Shown here in pieces: positions 15,546 through 23,562 of a stretch of DNA of 60,918 nt. This DNA comes from Mycobacterium sp. 852002-51961_SCH5331710. GTDB taxonomy: Bacteria > Actinomycetota > Actinomycetes > Mycobacteriales > Mycobacteriaceae. The notes below the pieces were generated by a model that saw nothing but the letters and a program-made list of their open reading frames with translations, was not told where the DNA came from and ran no database searches. Both the position numbers and the translations under genes were made by a program. Position 1 is the stretch's first letter; the number at the start of each line of letters is the position of its first letter. Where the stretch lies: assembly GCF_001665535.1 (NCBI RefSeq), contig NZ_LZSQ01000130.1, positions 1-60,918 on the forward strand, read 5' to 3'.

Positions 15546-16381
15546 TGACCGAGCGGGCTCCCGCGTCGCGCGTGACCGGATGGACCGTCGTCAACGTGCT
15601 GGTCGTCATCTACGCGTTGTTTCCGGTGCTGTGGATCCTGTCCCTGTCGCTCAAGCCGACGTCAAGTGTCAAGGACGGCAGGCTGATTCCCGCCGAGATC
15701 ACCTTCGACAACTACAAGGCGATATTCCAGGGCAACATCTTCACCTCGGCGCTGATCAACTCGATCGGAATCGGCCTGATCACCACCGCCATCGCGGTCG
15801 TGATCGGCGGAATGGCCGCATACGCGGTCGCACGGCTGGACTTCCCCGGCAAGCAGTTGCTGATCGGGGTCGCGCTGCTGATCGCGATGTTCCCCCATAT
15901 CTCGCTCGTCACACCGCTTTTCAACATCGAGCGCGCGGTCGGCCTGTTCGACACCTGGCCCGGCCTGATCATCCCGTACATCACGTTCGCGCTTCCGCTG
16001 GCCATCTACACGCTGTCGGCGTTCTTCCGGGAGATCCCTTGGGATCTGGAGAAGGCGGCGAAGATGGACGGCGCGACACCGGCGCAGGCGTTCCGCAAGG
16101 TCATCGCCCCGCTCGCGGCGCCGGGCATCGTCACCGCGGCGATCCTGGTGTTCATCTTCGCGTGGAACGACCTCCTTCTGGCGTTGTCGCTGACCGCCAC
16201 CCAACGCGCGATCACGGCGCCGGTGGCGATCGCGAACTTCACCGGCAGTTCGCAGTTCGAGGAACCGACGGGTTCGATCGCCGCGGGCGCGATGGTCATC
16301 ACCATCCCGATCATCATCTTTGTGCTCATCTTCCAACGACGGATCGTCGCCGGACTGACATCCGGCGCGGTGAAGGGGTAG
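15545..16381 (+). CDS. sugB: Trehalose ABC transporter permease SugB
   Basis: This 278-residue MalG-type permease pairs with SugA to form the pore. Six spans are visible. The EAA loop is LEKAAKMDGATPAQAFRKVI, and the C-terminal RRIVAGLTSGAVKG motif is typical of MalG proteins. The ATG shares its A with the sugA stop. sugC follows after four bases. Confidence 0.94.
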   Translation: MTERAPASRVTGWTVVNVLVVIYALFPVLWILSLSLKPTSSVKDGRLIPAEITFDNYKAIFQGNIFTSALINSIGIGLITTAIAVVIGGMAAYAVARLDFPGKQLLIGVALLIAMFPHISLVTPLFNIERAVGLFDTWPGLIIPYITFALPLAIYTLSAFFREIPWDLEKAAKMDGATPAQAFRKVIAPLAAPGIVTAAILVFIFAWNDLLLALSLTATQRAITAPVAIANFTGSSQFEEPTGSIAAGAMVITIPIIIFVLIFQRRIVAGLTSGAVKG

Positions 16382-16385
16382 TTCC

Positions 16386-17579
16386 ATGGCCGAAATTGTG
16401 TTGGACCGGGTGACGAAGAGTTACCCCAACGGCGCGACGGCCGTCCACGAGTTGTCGATGACGATCGCCGACGGCGAATTCATCATCCTCGTCGGTCCGT
16501 CGGGATGCGGAAAGTCGACCACGCTCAACATGATCGCGGGGCTCGAGGACATCACCTCGGGTGAACTGCGCATCGGCGGGGAGCGCGTCAACGAGAAGGC
16601 GCCCAAGGACCGCGACATCGCGATGGTGTTCCAGTCTTACGCCTTGTATCCGCACATGACCGTCCGGCAGAACATCGCGTTCCCGCTCACGCTGGCCAAG
16701 CTGAAGAAGGACGAGATCGCCCGCAAGGTCGACGAGGCCGCGAAAATTCTCGACCTGAGCGAGCTTTTGGATCGCAAGCCCGGACAGCTCTCCGGCGGTC
16801 AGCGCCAGCGCGTCGCGATGGGCCGCGCGATCGTGCGCGATCCCAAGGCGTTCCTGATGGACGAGCCGCTGTCGAACCTCGACGCGAAGCTGCGCGTGCA
16901 GATGCGTGCCGAGATCGCCCGCCTACAGGACCGCTTGGGCACCACTACCGTCTACGTCACGCACGACCAGACCGAGGCCATGACATTGGGCGACCGCGTC
17001 GTGGTGCTGCTCGCCGGGGTGGCCCAGCAGATCGGAACTCCCGAGGATCTCTACAACCGGCCCGCGAACCTGTTCGTCGCCGGTTTCATCGGTTCGCCCG
17101 CGATGAACTTCTTCCCCGCGACGATCACCGACGTCGGCGTGCGGCTGCCGTTCGGCGAGGTCACCCTCACGCAGGAAAACCACGACCTGCTGGCCCGCCG
17201 CAACGTCCCGACCAACGTGATCGTCGGCATCCGGCCCGAACACTTCGAGGACGCCGCGGTGCTCGACGGGTACGCGCGGATCCGCGCCCTGATCTTCGAC
17301 GTCACGGTCGACATGGTGGAGTCGCTGGGCGCCGACAAGTACCTCCACTTCAAGACCGAGGGCGCCGGTGCACGGTCGGCGCAGCTGGCCGAGCTGGCCG
17401 CGGAATCGGGCGTCGGCGAAAACGAGTTTGTGGCGAGGGTTTCCGTCGACTCGACGGCCCGCCAAGGCGATACGATCCAGTTGGCCTTCGACACCTCGAA
17501 GCTGGTGGTGTTCGATCCCGAGTCGGGTAAGAACCTCAGCCTGCCCGACACCGACTCACCCGCCTCGCCGACCGAGTGA
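16386..17579 (+). CDS. sugC: Trehalose ABC transporter ATPase SugC
   Basis: The 397-residue ATPase drives trehalose import. Walker A is GPSGCGKST (37-45), the Q-loop lies in VFQSYALYP, the signature is LSGGQ (135-139), Walker B is AFLMDEP (155-161), and the switch His is in YVTHDQTEA. The C-terminal part from about 240 is the regulatory TOBE/MalK-like domain. Its stop overlaps the GTG of the following SUFU-domain gene by four bases (GTGA). Confidence 0.95.
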   Translation: MAEIVLDRVTKSYPNGATAVHELSMTIADGEFIILVGPSGCGKSTTLNMIAGLEDITSGELRIGGERVNEKAPKDRDIAMVFQSYALYPHMTVRQNIAFPLTLAKLKKDEIARKVDEAAKILDLSELLDRKPGQLSGGQRQRVAMGRAIVRDPKAFLMDEPLSNLDAKLRVQMRAEIARLQDRLGTTTVYVTHDQTEAMTLGDRVVVLLAGVAQQIGTPEDLYNRPANLFVAGFIGSPAMNFFPATITDVGVRLPFGEVTLTQENHDLLARRNVPTNVIVGIRPEHFEDAAVLDGYARIRALIFDVTVDMVESLGADKYLHFKTEGAGARSAQLAELAAESGVGENEFVARVSVDSTARQGDTIQLAFDTSKLVVFDPESGKNLSLPDTDSPASPTE

Positions 17580-18169
17580 TCGACGTTCCCGCGACGGTTC
17601 GCGCCCACCTGCTCGAGCACTTCGCGCGTCAGGGCATCGACGCCGAACCCGACGAAGCCAACGTCACGTTCCTGGGCACCGAGACCATCGACGTGCTGCG
17701 CTTCGGCCCCGACCCCGACGGCGTCGTTCACTATGTGTCGCTTGGCTGTTCGCGCCATCCGATGTTCGACCCCACCGAGATGGTGACCGACGCGCTGCAC
17801 GGTCCGCGTGCGGAGGTGACGGTCGCGCTGCGCGGACCGTCGCCGCGGGGGTTGCACCGGGCGATCGCGATCGTGGCGGCCGCGCCCGCGGTGGAGGGGC
17901 TGGTCCTGGCGCCCGACGCGTTGATCGACCTCGAGACCCCGCTGTGGGAATCCTCGCCGTTCACGGCTTTCCTGTTGAGCGACAGCATGATCGACGACGT
18001 CGCGCTGACCGCGCCGCTGGAGCCGGTGAAGGTGTTGGCCGCCACGCCGATCACCCCCACCGAGGCGGCGTGGGTGCGGCTCAAGGGCGCCGACGCGATG
18101 CGCGAGGCGTGGCAGCAGGACGGTGTCGACGTGCTCGATCCCGCACGCCCGGCGGCCAAACCGAGCTAG
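17576..18169 (+). CDS. Suppressor-of-fused (SUFU) domain protein coupled to sugC
   Basis: The 197-residue protein consists of one SUFU-like domain: VHYVSLGCSRHPMF, then AEVTVALRGPS, the LAPDALIDLETPLWESSPFTAFLL segment and the ITPTEAAWVRLKGADAM motif are recognisable. No signal peptide or span is present. In bacteria SUFU domains often occur as immunity or partner proteins, but no toxin is adjacent here. GTG 17576 overlaps the sugC stop, which points to co-translation with the trehalose transporter. I do not recall a SUFU gene at this place in M. tuberculosis, where corA follows sugC. The stop codon shares CTAG with the convergent corA stop. Confidence 0.8.
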   Translation: MIDVPATVRAHLLEHFARQGIDAEPDEANVTFLGTETIDVLRFGPDPDGVVHYVSLGCSRHPMFDPTEMVTDALHGPRAEVTVALRGPSPRGLHRAIAIVAAAPAVEGLVLAPDALIDLETPLWESSPFTAFLLSDSMIDDVALTAPLEPVKVLAATPITPTEAAWVRLKGADAMREAWQQDGVDVLDPARPAAKPS

Positions 18170-19254
18170 AGCCAGTTGTTGCGGCGGAACGTGCGGTACA
18201 GCAGCGTGCACACCGTCGCCATCAACAGCAGCACCGCGGGATACCCCCACGACCACGCCAGCTCCGGCATGTGTTCGAAGTTCATGCCGTAGATGCCTGC
18301 GATCGCGGTCGGAACCGCGGCGATGGCGACCCATGCCGAGATCTTGCGCATGTCGGTGTTCTGCTGCATCGCGACATTGCCGAGAGCGGCCTGCACCAGC
18401 GACGTGAGCATCTCGTCGAAGCCGGCGATGCGGTCGGAGGCCTGGGTGTTGTGGTCGAACACGTCGCCCATGTACCGCCGGATCTCGACCGAGATCAGGT
18501 CGTTGTGATCGGAGAGGATCCGCTGCAGCGCCAGCGTGAGCGGGTAGACGGCCCGGCGCAATTCGACGACCTCCCGCTTGAGCAGGTAGATGCTGCCGAT
18601 GTTGGTCGGCCGGTTCGGCGAGAAGACATCCTCTTCCATCGCGTCGATGTCGGCCTCCACGAGCGAGGTCACATCGAGATAGCTGTCGACGACGTGGTCG
18701 GCGATCGCGTGCATGACGGAGTACGGGCCGAGTTCGAGCGAACCGGGGGAGGACTCCAGGTCCTTGCGCACGCCCGCCAGGCCGGTGTGGTCGCCGTGCC
18801 GCACGGTCACCACGAACGCCTCGCCGACGAAGATCATGATCTCGCCGGTCTCCACGATCTCGCGCGCCTTGGCCATCGATTCGTGCTCGACGTAGTTGAC
18901 CGTCTTGAGCACCAGGAACAAGGTGTCGTCGTAGCGTTCGAGCTTCGGGCGTTGGTGCGCATGCACGGCGTCCTCGACGGCCAGCGAGTGCAACCCGAAC
19001 ACATCGGCGACCGACTGCATCTGCTCGTCGTCGGGCTCGTGCAAGCCGATCCAGACGAACGCGTTCTTGTCCTCGCGCTGTAGTTCGCGCACCTTGTCCA
19101 GTGCCTCAGCGGGTCCGAGTGTGCCGGCCTGCCGGGTGCCCGAACAGTAGATGCCGCAGTCGACGGTCGCGTTCTCGATCGGTGCCTGATCGGCACCGTC
19201 GGCCCCGGCCCCCGCCTTCGTCCGGGTACGAGGTAACGCACGAAACGACGGCAT
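18166..19254 (-). CDS. corA: CorA-type magnesium/cobalt channel
   Basis: The 362-residue protein has a large N-terminal cytosolic funnel domain, the long stalk helix (VEADIDAMEEDVFS through RRYMGDVFDH), then two C-terminal membrane spans. The selectivity motif YGMN occupies 322-325, followed by the periplasmic loop FEHMPEL, and the basic tail RTFRRNNWL closes the protein. Start ATG 19254 is preceded by GGGAGAGGGA; the frame is open further upstream but without support. It matches Rv1239c in place and sequence. It converges on the SUFU gene with a four-base overlap and diverges from mdh. Confidence 0.94.
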   Translation of the reverse strand: MPSFRALPRTRTKAGAGADGADQAPIENATVDCGIYCSGTRQAGTLGPAEALDKVRELQREDKNAFVWIGLHEPDDEQMQSVADVFGLHSLAVEDAVHAHQRPKLERYDDTLFLVLKTVNYVEHESMAKAREIVETGEIMIFVGEAFVVTVRHGDHTGLAGVRKDLESSPGSLELGPYSVMHAIADHVVDSYLDVTSLVEADIDAMEEDVFSPNRPTNIGSIYLLKREVVELRRAVYPLTLALQRILSDHNDLISVEIRRYMGDVFDHNTQASDRIAGFDEMLTSLVQAALGNVAMQQNTDMRKISAWVAIAAVPTAIAGIYGMNFEHMPELAWSWGYPAVLLLMATVCTLLYRTFRRNNWL

Positions 19255-19391
19255 CGGGTCCCTCTCCCCAGGACGTTGTCGGCCGTGGTCGATGCTACGC
19301 GGCTGGGCCGGTCGGCTGCCTGCTAGTTTCGTTCCCGACCGCAATCCGCCCGCGGCGCGGGCAACGTACATCTGTGCAAGGAGCATCTGAC

Positions 19392-20381
19392 GTGAGCACA
19401 ACTCCCCTCAAGGTCGCAGTCACCGGTGCCGCCGGCCAGATCGGCTACAGCCTGCTGTTCCGCCTCGCGAGCGGATCGCTGCTCGGCCCCGACCGGCCGA
19501 TCGAGCTCCGGCTGCTCGAGATCGAGCCCGCGCTCAAGGCGCTCGAGGGTGTGGTGATGGAGCTCGACGACTGCGCGTTCCCGCTCCTGGCGGGCGTGGA
19601 GATCGGCTCCGATGCGAACAAGATCTTCGACGGGGCGAACCTGGCGCTGCTCGTCGGCGCCCGCCCCCGCGGCCCGGGCATGGAGCGCAGCGACCTGCTC
19701 GAGGCCAACGGCGCGATCTTCACCGCCCAGGGCAAGGCGCTCAACTCGGTCGCTGCCGACGACGTGCGCATCGGGGTGACCGGTAACCCGGCCAACACCA
19801 ACGCGCTGATCGCGATGACCAACGCCCCCGACATCCCCAAGGAGCGGTTCTCGGCGCTGACCCGCCTCGATCACAACCGCGCCATCAGCCAGCTGGCCCG
19901 CAAGACCGGCGCCAAGGTCACCGACATCAAGAAGATGACGATCTGGGGCAACCACTCGGCCACTCAGTACCCCGACATCTTCCACGCCGAGGTCGGCGGC
20001 AAGAACGCCGCCGAGGCCGTCAACGACCAGAACTGGATCGAGAACGCCTTCATCCCGACCGTCGCCAAGCGGGGCGCGGCGATCATCGACGCCCGCGGCG
20101 CCTCCTCGGCCGCGTCGGCCGCCTCGGCGACCGTCGACGCGGCCCGCGACTGGCTGCTGGGCACCCCCGCCGACGACTGGGTGTCGATGGCGGTGGTCTC
20201 CGACGGTTCCTACGGGGTCCCGGAGGGCCTGATCTCGTCGTTCCCGGTGACGACGAAGGACGGCAACTGGTCGATCGTGCAGGGCCTGGACATCGACGAC
20301 TTCTCGCGCAGCCGCATCGACAAGTCGACGGCCGAGCTCGCCGACGAGCGCAAGGCGGTCACGGACCTCGGCCTGATCTGA
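19392..20381 (+). CDS. mdh: Malate dehydrogenase
   Basis: The enzyme interconverts malate and oxaloacetate with NAD. The 329-residue sequence has the NAD-binding VTGAAGQIGYSLL (10-22), substrate-loop arginines (RPRGPGMERSDLL), and the catalytic pair Asp160 (LTRLDHNRA) and His188 (WGNHS). GTG 19392 has AAGGAGC about seven bases upstream. The family is the cytosolic-type MDH of mycobacteria (Rv1240). It is followed 50 bp later by a malic enzyme gene, so two malate-consuming enzymes are adjacent. Confidence 0.96.
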   Translation: MSTTPLKVAVTGAAGQIGYSLLFRLASGSLLGPDRPIELRLLEIEPALKALEGVVMELDDCAFPLLAGVEIGSDANKIFDGANLALLVGARPRGPGMERSDLLEANGAIFTAQGKALNSVAADDVRIGVTGNPANTNALIAMTNAPDIPKERFSALTRLDHNRAISQLARKTGAKVTDIKKMTIWGNHSATQYPDIFHAEVGGKNAAEAVNDQNWIENAFIPTVAKRGAAIIDARGASSAASAASATVDAARDWLLGTPADDWVSMAVVSDGSYGVPEGLISSFPVTTKDGNWSIVQGLDIDDFSRSRIDKSTAELADERKAVTDLGLI

Positions 20382-20431
20382 GGCGAGCGGGCGATTAGGT
20401 TACCTACCAGTTCGTCGTTAACCTGGGCGCC

Positions 20432-21616
20432 GTGTCGCAAGCGGTGAGAGACCTTCCTTTGAACGGATTCAATATCGTCCTCAGCGATGAGGAGATCTTC
20501 GCTGCCCACGTAGGCGGCAAGCTCTCGGTTGCGCTGAACGCGGCCCTCGACACCGAACGTGCGCTGTCCGTCGCGTACACCCCCGGCGTGGCCCAGGTCA
20601 GCCGGGCCATCGCCGCCGACCACACGTTGGCCGCGCGCTACACCTGGGCCAGCCGGATGGTGGCGGTCGTCAGCGACGGCAGCGCGGTGCTGGGGCTCGG
20701 TGACATCGGACCGGCCGCGTCGCTACCGGTGATGGAGGGTAAGAGCGCCCTGTTCAAGGCGTTCGCCGACCTCGACTCGATCCCGATCGTGCTCGACACC
20801 AAGGACACCGACGAGATCGTCGAGACCCTCGTCCGGCTGCGCCCGACGTTCGGCGCCGTCAACCTCGAGGACATCTCGGCGCCGCGGTGCTTCGAGATCG
20901 AGCGGCGCCTGGTCGAGGCGCTGGACTGCCCGGTCATGCACGACGACCAGCACGGCACGGCGATTGTCGTGCTGGCCGCCCTGCTGGGTGCGGCCAAGGT
21001 CGTCGACCGCAAGATCGAATCGCTTCGGGTGGTGGTCTCAGGAGCCGGGGCGGCCGGCGTCGCGTGCGCGAAGATCCTGATGGCGGCGGGCGTCAGCGAC
21101 ATCACGCTGCTCGACTCCCAGGGCATCGTGCACCGTGGCAGGCAGGGCCTGAACTCCTACAAGGCCGACCTGGCGCAGACGACCAACCCGCGCGGACTGA
21201 CCGGGGGAATCGCCGAGGCGCTCGAGGGCGCCGACGTGTTCCTCGGGCTGTCCGCCGGCGTCGTGCCCGCCGACCTGATCGCCTCGATGGCGCCGGACTC
21301 GATCGTGTTCGCGTTGTCGAACCCGGATCCCGAGATCCATCCCGACGATGCGAGCAGGTACGCGGCCGTCGTCGCCACCGGGCGCAGCGACTTCCCGAAC
21401 CAGATCAACAACGTGCTGGCATTCCCCGGCGTGTTCCGCGGTGCGCTCGACGCCGGAGCGCGACGCATCACCGAGCGGATGAAGGTCGCGGCCGCCGAGG
21501 CGATCTTCTCGGTGGTCGGCGACGACCTGGCGCCCGATCGCATCGTGCCGAGCGTGCTGGACCCCCGGGTCGCGCCCGCCGTCGCGCAGGCGGTGGCCGA
21601 GGCGTCGGAAGGCTGA
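20432..21616 (+). CDS. NAD(P)-dependent malic enzyme (short bacterial type)
   Basis: The 394-residue enzyme oxidatively decarboxylates malate to pyruvate. Recognisable parts are SVAYTPGVAQVSRAIA (catalytic Tyr), VMEGKSALFKAFADLDSIPI (catalytic Lys), the metal-ligand FEIERRL and CPVMHDDQHGTAIVVLAAL motifs, and the Rossmann segment RVVVSGAGAAGVACA. SNPDPEIHPDDA and FPNQINNVLAFPG are family signatures. It lacks the phosphotransacetylase extension of MaeB. Cofactor preference cannot be decided. As I recall, M. tuberculosis has vapBC33 and PE_PGRS23 here instead. Confidence 0.92.
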   Translation: MSQAVRDLPLNGFNIVLSDEEIFAAHVGGKLSVALNAALDTERALSVAYTPGVAQVSRAIAADHTLAARYTWASRMVAVVSDGSAVLGLGDIGPAASLPVMEGKSALFKAFADLDSIPIVLDTKDTDEIVETLVRLRPTFGAVNLEDISAPRCFEIERRLVEALDCPVMHDDQHGTAIVVLAALLGAAKVVDRKIESLRVVVSGAGAAGVACAKILMAAGVSDITLLDSQGIVHRGRQGLNSYKADLAQTTNPRGLTGGIAEALEGADVFLGLSAGVVPADLIASMAPDSIVFALSNPDPEIHPDDASRYAAVVATGRSDFPNQINNVLAFPGVFRGALDAGARRITERMKVAAAEAIFSVVGDDLAPDRIVPSVLDPRVAPAVAQAVAEASEG

Positions 21617-21621
21617 CCCGC

Positions 21622-22464
21622 GTGGGCCGGCGGTTGGCGCTGGCGCTCGTCGCGGTGATCGTGGCGGGCTGCGCCGCGTGCGGCGGGCAGACCGAGCGAC
21701 CGTCGATAGCAGTCGGCGCGACGGCCGATCCCGAGTCAACGCTGATCGCCCACCTCTACGCCGCTGCGCTGCGGTCCTACGGCAGCGCGGCGCACGTCGA
21801 GATCGAGGACGATCCGCTGGCCGAGCTGGACTCCGGCGCGATCAAGGTGGTGCCCGGTTTCACCGGCCGGCTGCTGCACAGGTTCGACCCCGAGGCGACC
21901 GCACGTGCGCCGACGCAGGTGTATCGGGAGATGGTCTCGGCGCTGCCTGAGGGCGTCGCCGCGGGCGACTACACCACGTCGGCGGAGGACAAGCCCGCGC
22001 TCGCGGTGGCGAAGTCGACAGCCGAGAAGTGGGACGGACGCGACGTCACCGCTGCGGTACGCAACTGCGACGGGCTGACCGTCGCCGCGGTCGCCGAGGC
22101 GCCCCGGCCGTCCGCGATCGGGCCGTGCAAACCGAAGGTGACCGAATTGCCTGACAGCGAAGCGGTTTTCGACGCCGTGCGGTCGGGCCGGTTCCCGGCG
22201 GCGTGGACGACAACGGCGGCGCCGGGCATCCCGACCGAGCTGCTGATGCTGTCGGACCGCACGTCGCTGATCCGCGCGGAGAACCTGGTGCCGTTGTCGC
22301 GGCGCAACGAACTCAACGAGTCACAGGTGCTCGCGCTCAACGAGGTGGCCGGCGTGCTGGACACCGCCGCGCTGGCGGAGATGCGCGCCGCGGTGGCCGA
22401 CGGCGGGGACCCCGGCCATGTGGCCGATGCGTTCCTCGCCGAACACCCGCTCGGCGACTCGTGA
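21622..22464 (+). CDS. lpqZ: Substrate-binding lipoprotein LpqZ (OpuAC-like)
   Basis: The 280-residue protein has a short signal peptide with lipobox VAGC (Cys17) and a mature domain like the glycine-betaine/osmoprotectant-binding OpuAC family (ATADPESTLIAHLYAAAL; LDSGAIKVVPGFTGRLLHRF). No transporter permease or ATPase genes accompany it, so it is an orphan binding protein, as Rv1244 is. GTG 21622 lies five bases after the malic enzyme stop. A role in solute uptake or sensing at the outer face of the membrane is inferred. It converges on the SDR gene with a four-base gap. Confidence 0.88.
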   Translation: MGRRLALALVAVIVAGCAACGGQTERPSIAVGATADPESTLIAHLYAAALRSYGSAAHVEIEDDPLAELDSGAIKVVPGFTGRLLHRFDPEATARAPTQVYREMVSALPEGVAAGDYTTSAEDKPALAVAKSTAEKWDGRDVTAAVRNCDGLTVAAVAEAPRPSAIGPCKPKVTELPDSEAVFDAVRSGRFPAAWTTTAAPGIPTELLMLSDRTSLIRAENLVPLSRRNELNESQVLALNEVAGVLDTAALAEMRAAVADGGDPGHVADAFLAEHPLGDS

Positions 22465-22468
22465 CGCG

Positions 22469-23299
22469 TCAGTGCGCGTTGGGCACGAGTCGCTTGACCA
22501 CGCCCAAGAACAGTCGCTGATAGCCCGACCCGGTGATCCGGACGATCACGTCGAGGACCTTCGCGTCGGCGCCGACCAGCACCCGGGCCCGGTTCTTGCG
22601 GACGCCGTCGAGGATGATCTTCGCGGCCTCCTCGGGGGTGGTCCGCGTCAGCCTGGTGTCGAACGTCTTGGTCAGGCCCTCGCGGTCGACGCCCTCGGCG
22701 GCGGTCGAGTTGCGCATGATCGCTGTCTTGATCCCGCCGGGATGGATCGTCGTCACCTTGACCGGACGCCCCGACGCCTGCATCTCCTGACGCAGCGCCT
22801 CGGTGAACCCGCGCACCGCGAACTTCGCCGAGTTGTACGCCGCCTGACCCGGAACCGAGAAGATGCCGAACAGGCTGGAGACGTTGACGACGTGCCCGTC
22901 GCCCGAGGCGATCAGGTGGGGGAGGAACGCCTTGGTGCCGTTGACGACGCCCCAGAAGTCGACGTCCATCACCCGCTCGATGTCCTTGAACGGCGTCACC
23001 TCGACGTCGCCGACATACGCGATGCCCGCGTTGTTGTAGATCTGGTTGACCTTGCCGAAGTGCTCGACGACCGCGTCGGCGTACAGCTCGAAGGCCTCAC
23101 GTTCGGTGACGTCGAGGCGGTCGGTCTTCACCGGCGCGCCGATCGCCTTGATTCGCTCTTCGGTGGCCGCCAGGCCCTCGGTGTCGACATCGCTGATCGC
23201 GACGCTCGCGCCCGACTTGGCCAGCTCGATGGCCAGCGCCTGTCCGATACCCGACCCGGCGCCGGTGACCACGGCGACCTTTCCGGCGAAGCCCTGCAT
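22469..23299 (-). CDS. Short-chain dehydrogenase/reductase (Rv1245c-like)
   Basis: The 276-residue classical SDR has the cofactor motif TGAGSGIG (12-19), the NNAG structural motif, the catalytic Ser in HVVNVSSLFG, and YNSAK as the Tyr-x3-Lys pair. HPGGIKTAIM follows the active site. The acidic ISDVD after the second strand suggests NAD(H). The C-terminal extension after about 230 is hydrophobic. ATG 23299 has GAGGGAG nearby; GTG 23305 is an alternative. The substrate is unknown. Confidence 0.9.
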   Translation of the reverse strand: MQGFAGKVAVVTGAGSGIGQALAIELAKSGASVAISDVDTEGLAATEERIKAIGAPVKTDRLDVTEREAFELYADAVVEHFGKVNQIYNNAGIAYVGDVEVTPFKDIERVMDVDFWGVVNGTKAFLPHLIASGDGHVVNVSSLFGIFSVPGQAAYNSAKFAVRGFTEALRQEMQASGRPVKVTTIHPGGIKTAIMRNSTAAEGVDREGLTKTFDTRLTRTTPEEAAKIILDGVRKNRARVLVGADAKVLDVIVRITGSGYQRLFLGVVKRLVPNAH

Positions 23300-23362
23300 T
23301 ACCACTCCCTCGTGTCGGTTGACTCGCGTCGAGGTTAGCCGGTACCGCGGGTTCGCCCTCTA

Positions 23363-23403
23363 ACGGGTTGATCCCGCGCAGCAGCCGCGTGGGATCAACC
23401 CGT
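23363..23403. terminator. 13-bp perfect hairpin between kgd and the SDR gene
   Basis: ACGGGTTGATCCC (23363-23375) and GGGATCAACCCGT (23391-23403) pair perfectly around a 15-base loop that can form a further GCG/CGC stem. Both neighbours are on the minus strand, with kgd ending upstream, so it probably ends kgd transcription and separates the SDR. There is no long U-tract, as is usual in mycobacteria. Bases 23394-23407 recur at 40079-40092. Confidence 0.6.
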
Positions 23404-23424
23404 CAAGCAGGCGAGCGCTCAAGT

Positions 23425-23562
23425 GTCCGCCTTCGTGCCTCAGGCGAACGCCTCGTGCCGGTTGTCGTCTCCTCGGCGTCCGCCTTCGTGCCTCAGGCGA
23501 ACGCCTCGTGCCGGTTGTCGTCTCCTCGGCGTCCGCCTTCGTGCCTCAGGCGAACGCCTCGT
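23425..23562. repeat. 53-bp tandem repeat (2.6 copies) overlapping the 3' end of kgd
   Basis: Two identical 53-bp units start at 23425 and 23478, and a third, partial one starts at 23531 and matches for 32 bases. The third copy contains the last codons and stop of kgd (stop at 23546-23548), so the array is a duplication of the gene end plus flank. Each unit holds the small inverted pair AGGCG/CGCCT. A period of 53 bp is common among M. tuberculosis MIRU-VNTR loci; sequence kinship with them is not established. Confidence 0.95.

Noticed and set aside
20394..20409. TTAGGTTA followed by CCTACC before the malic enzyme, resembling an IdeR box
   Set aside because: The dyad lacks one central base and the right half is degraded, so spacing does not fit the 19-bp consensus. 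There is no iron-related gene.
23425..23562. CRISPR-like array
   Set aside because: The 53-bp units are directly adjacent with no spacers and overlap a coding end. It is a tandem duplication.
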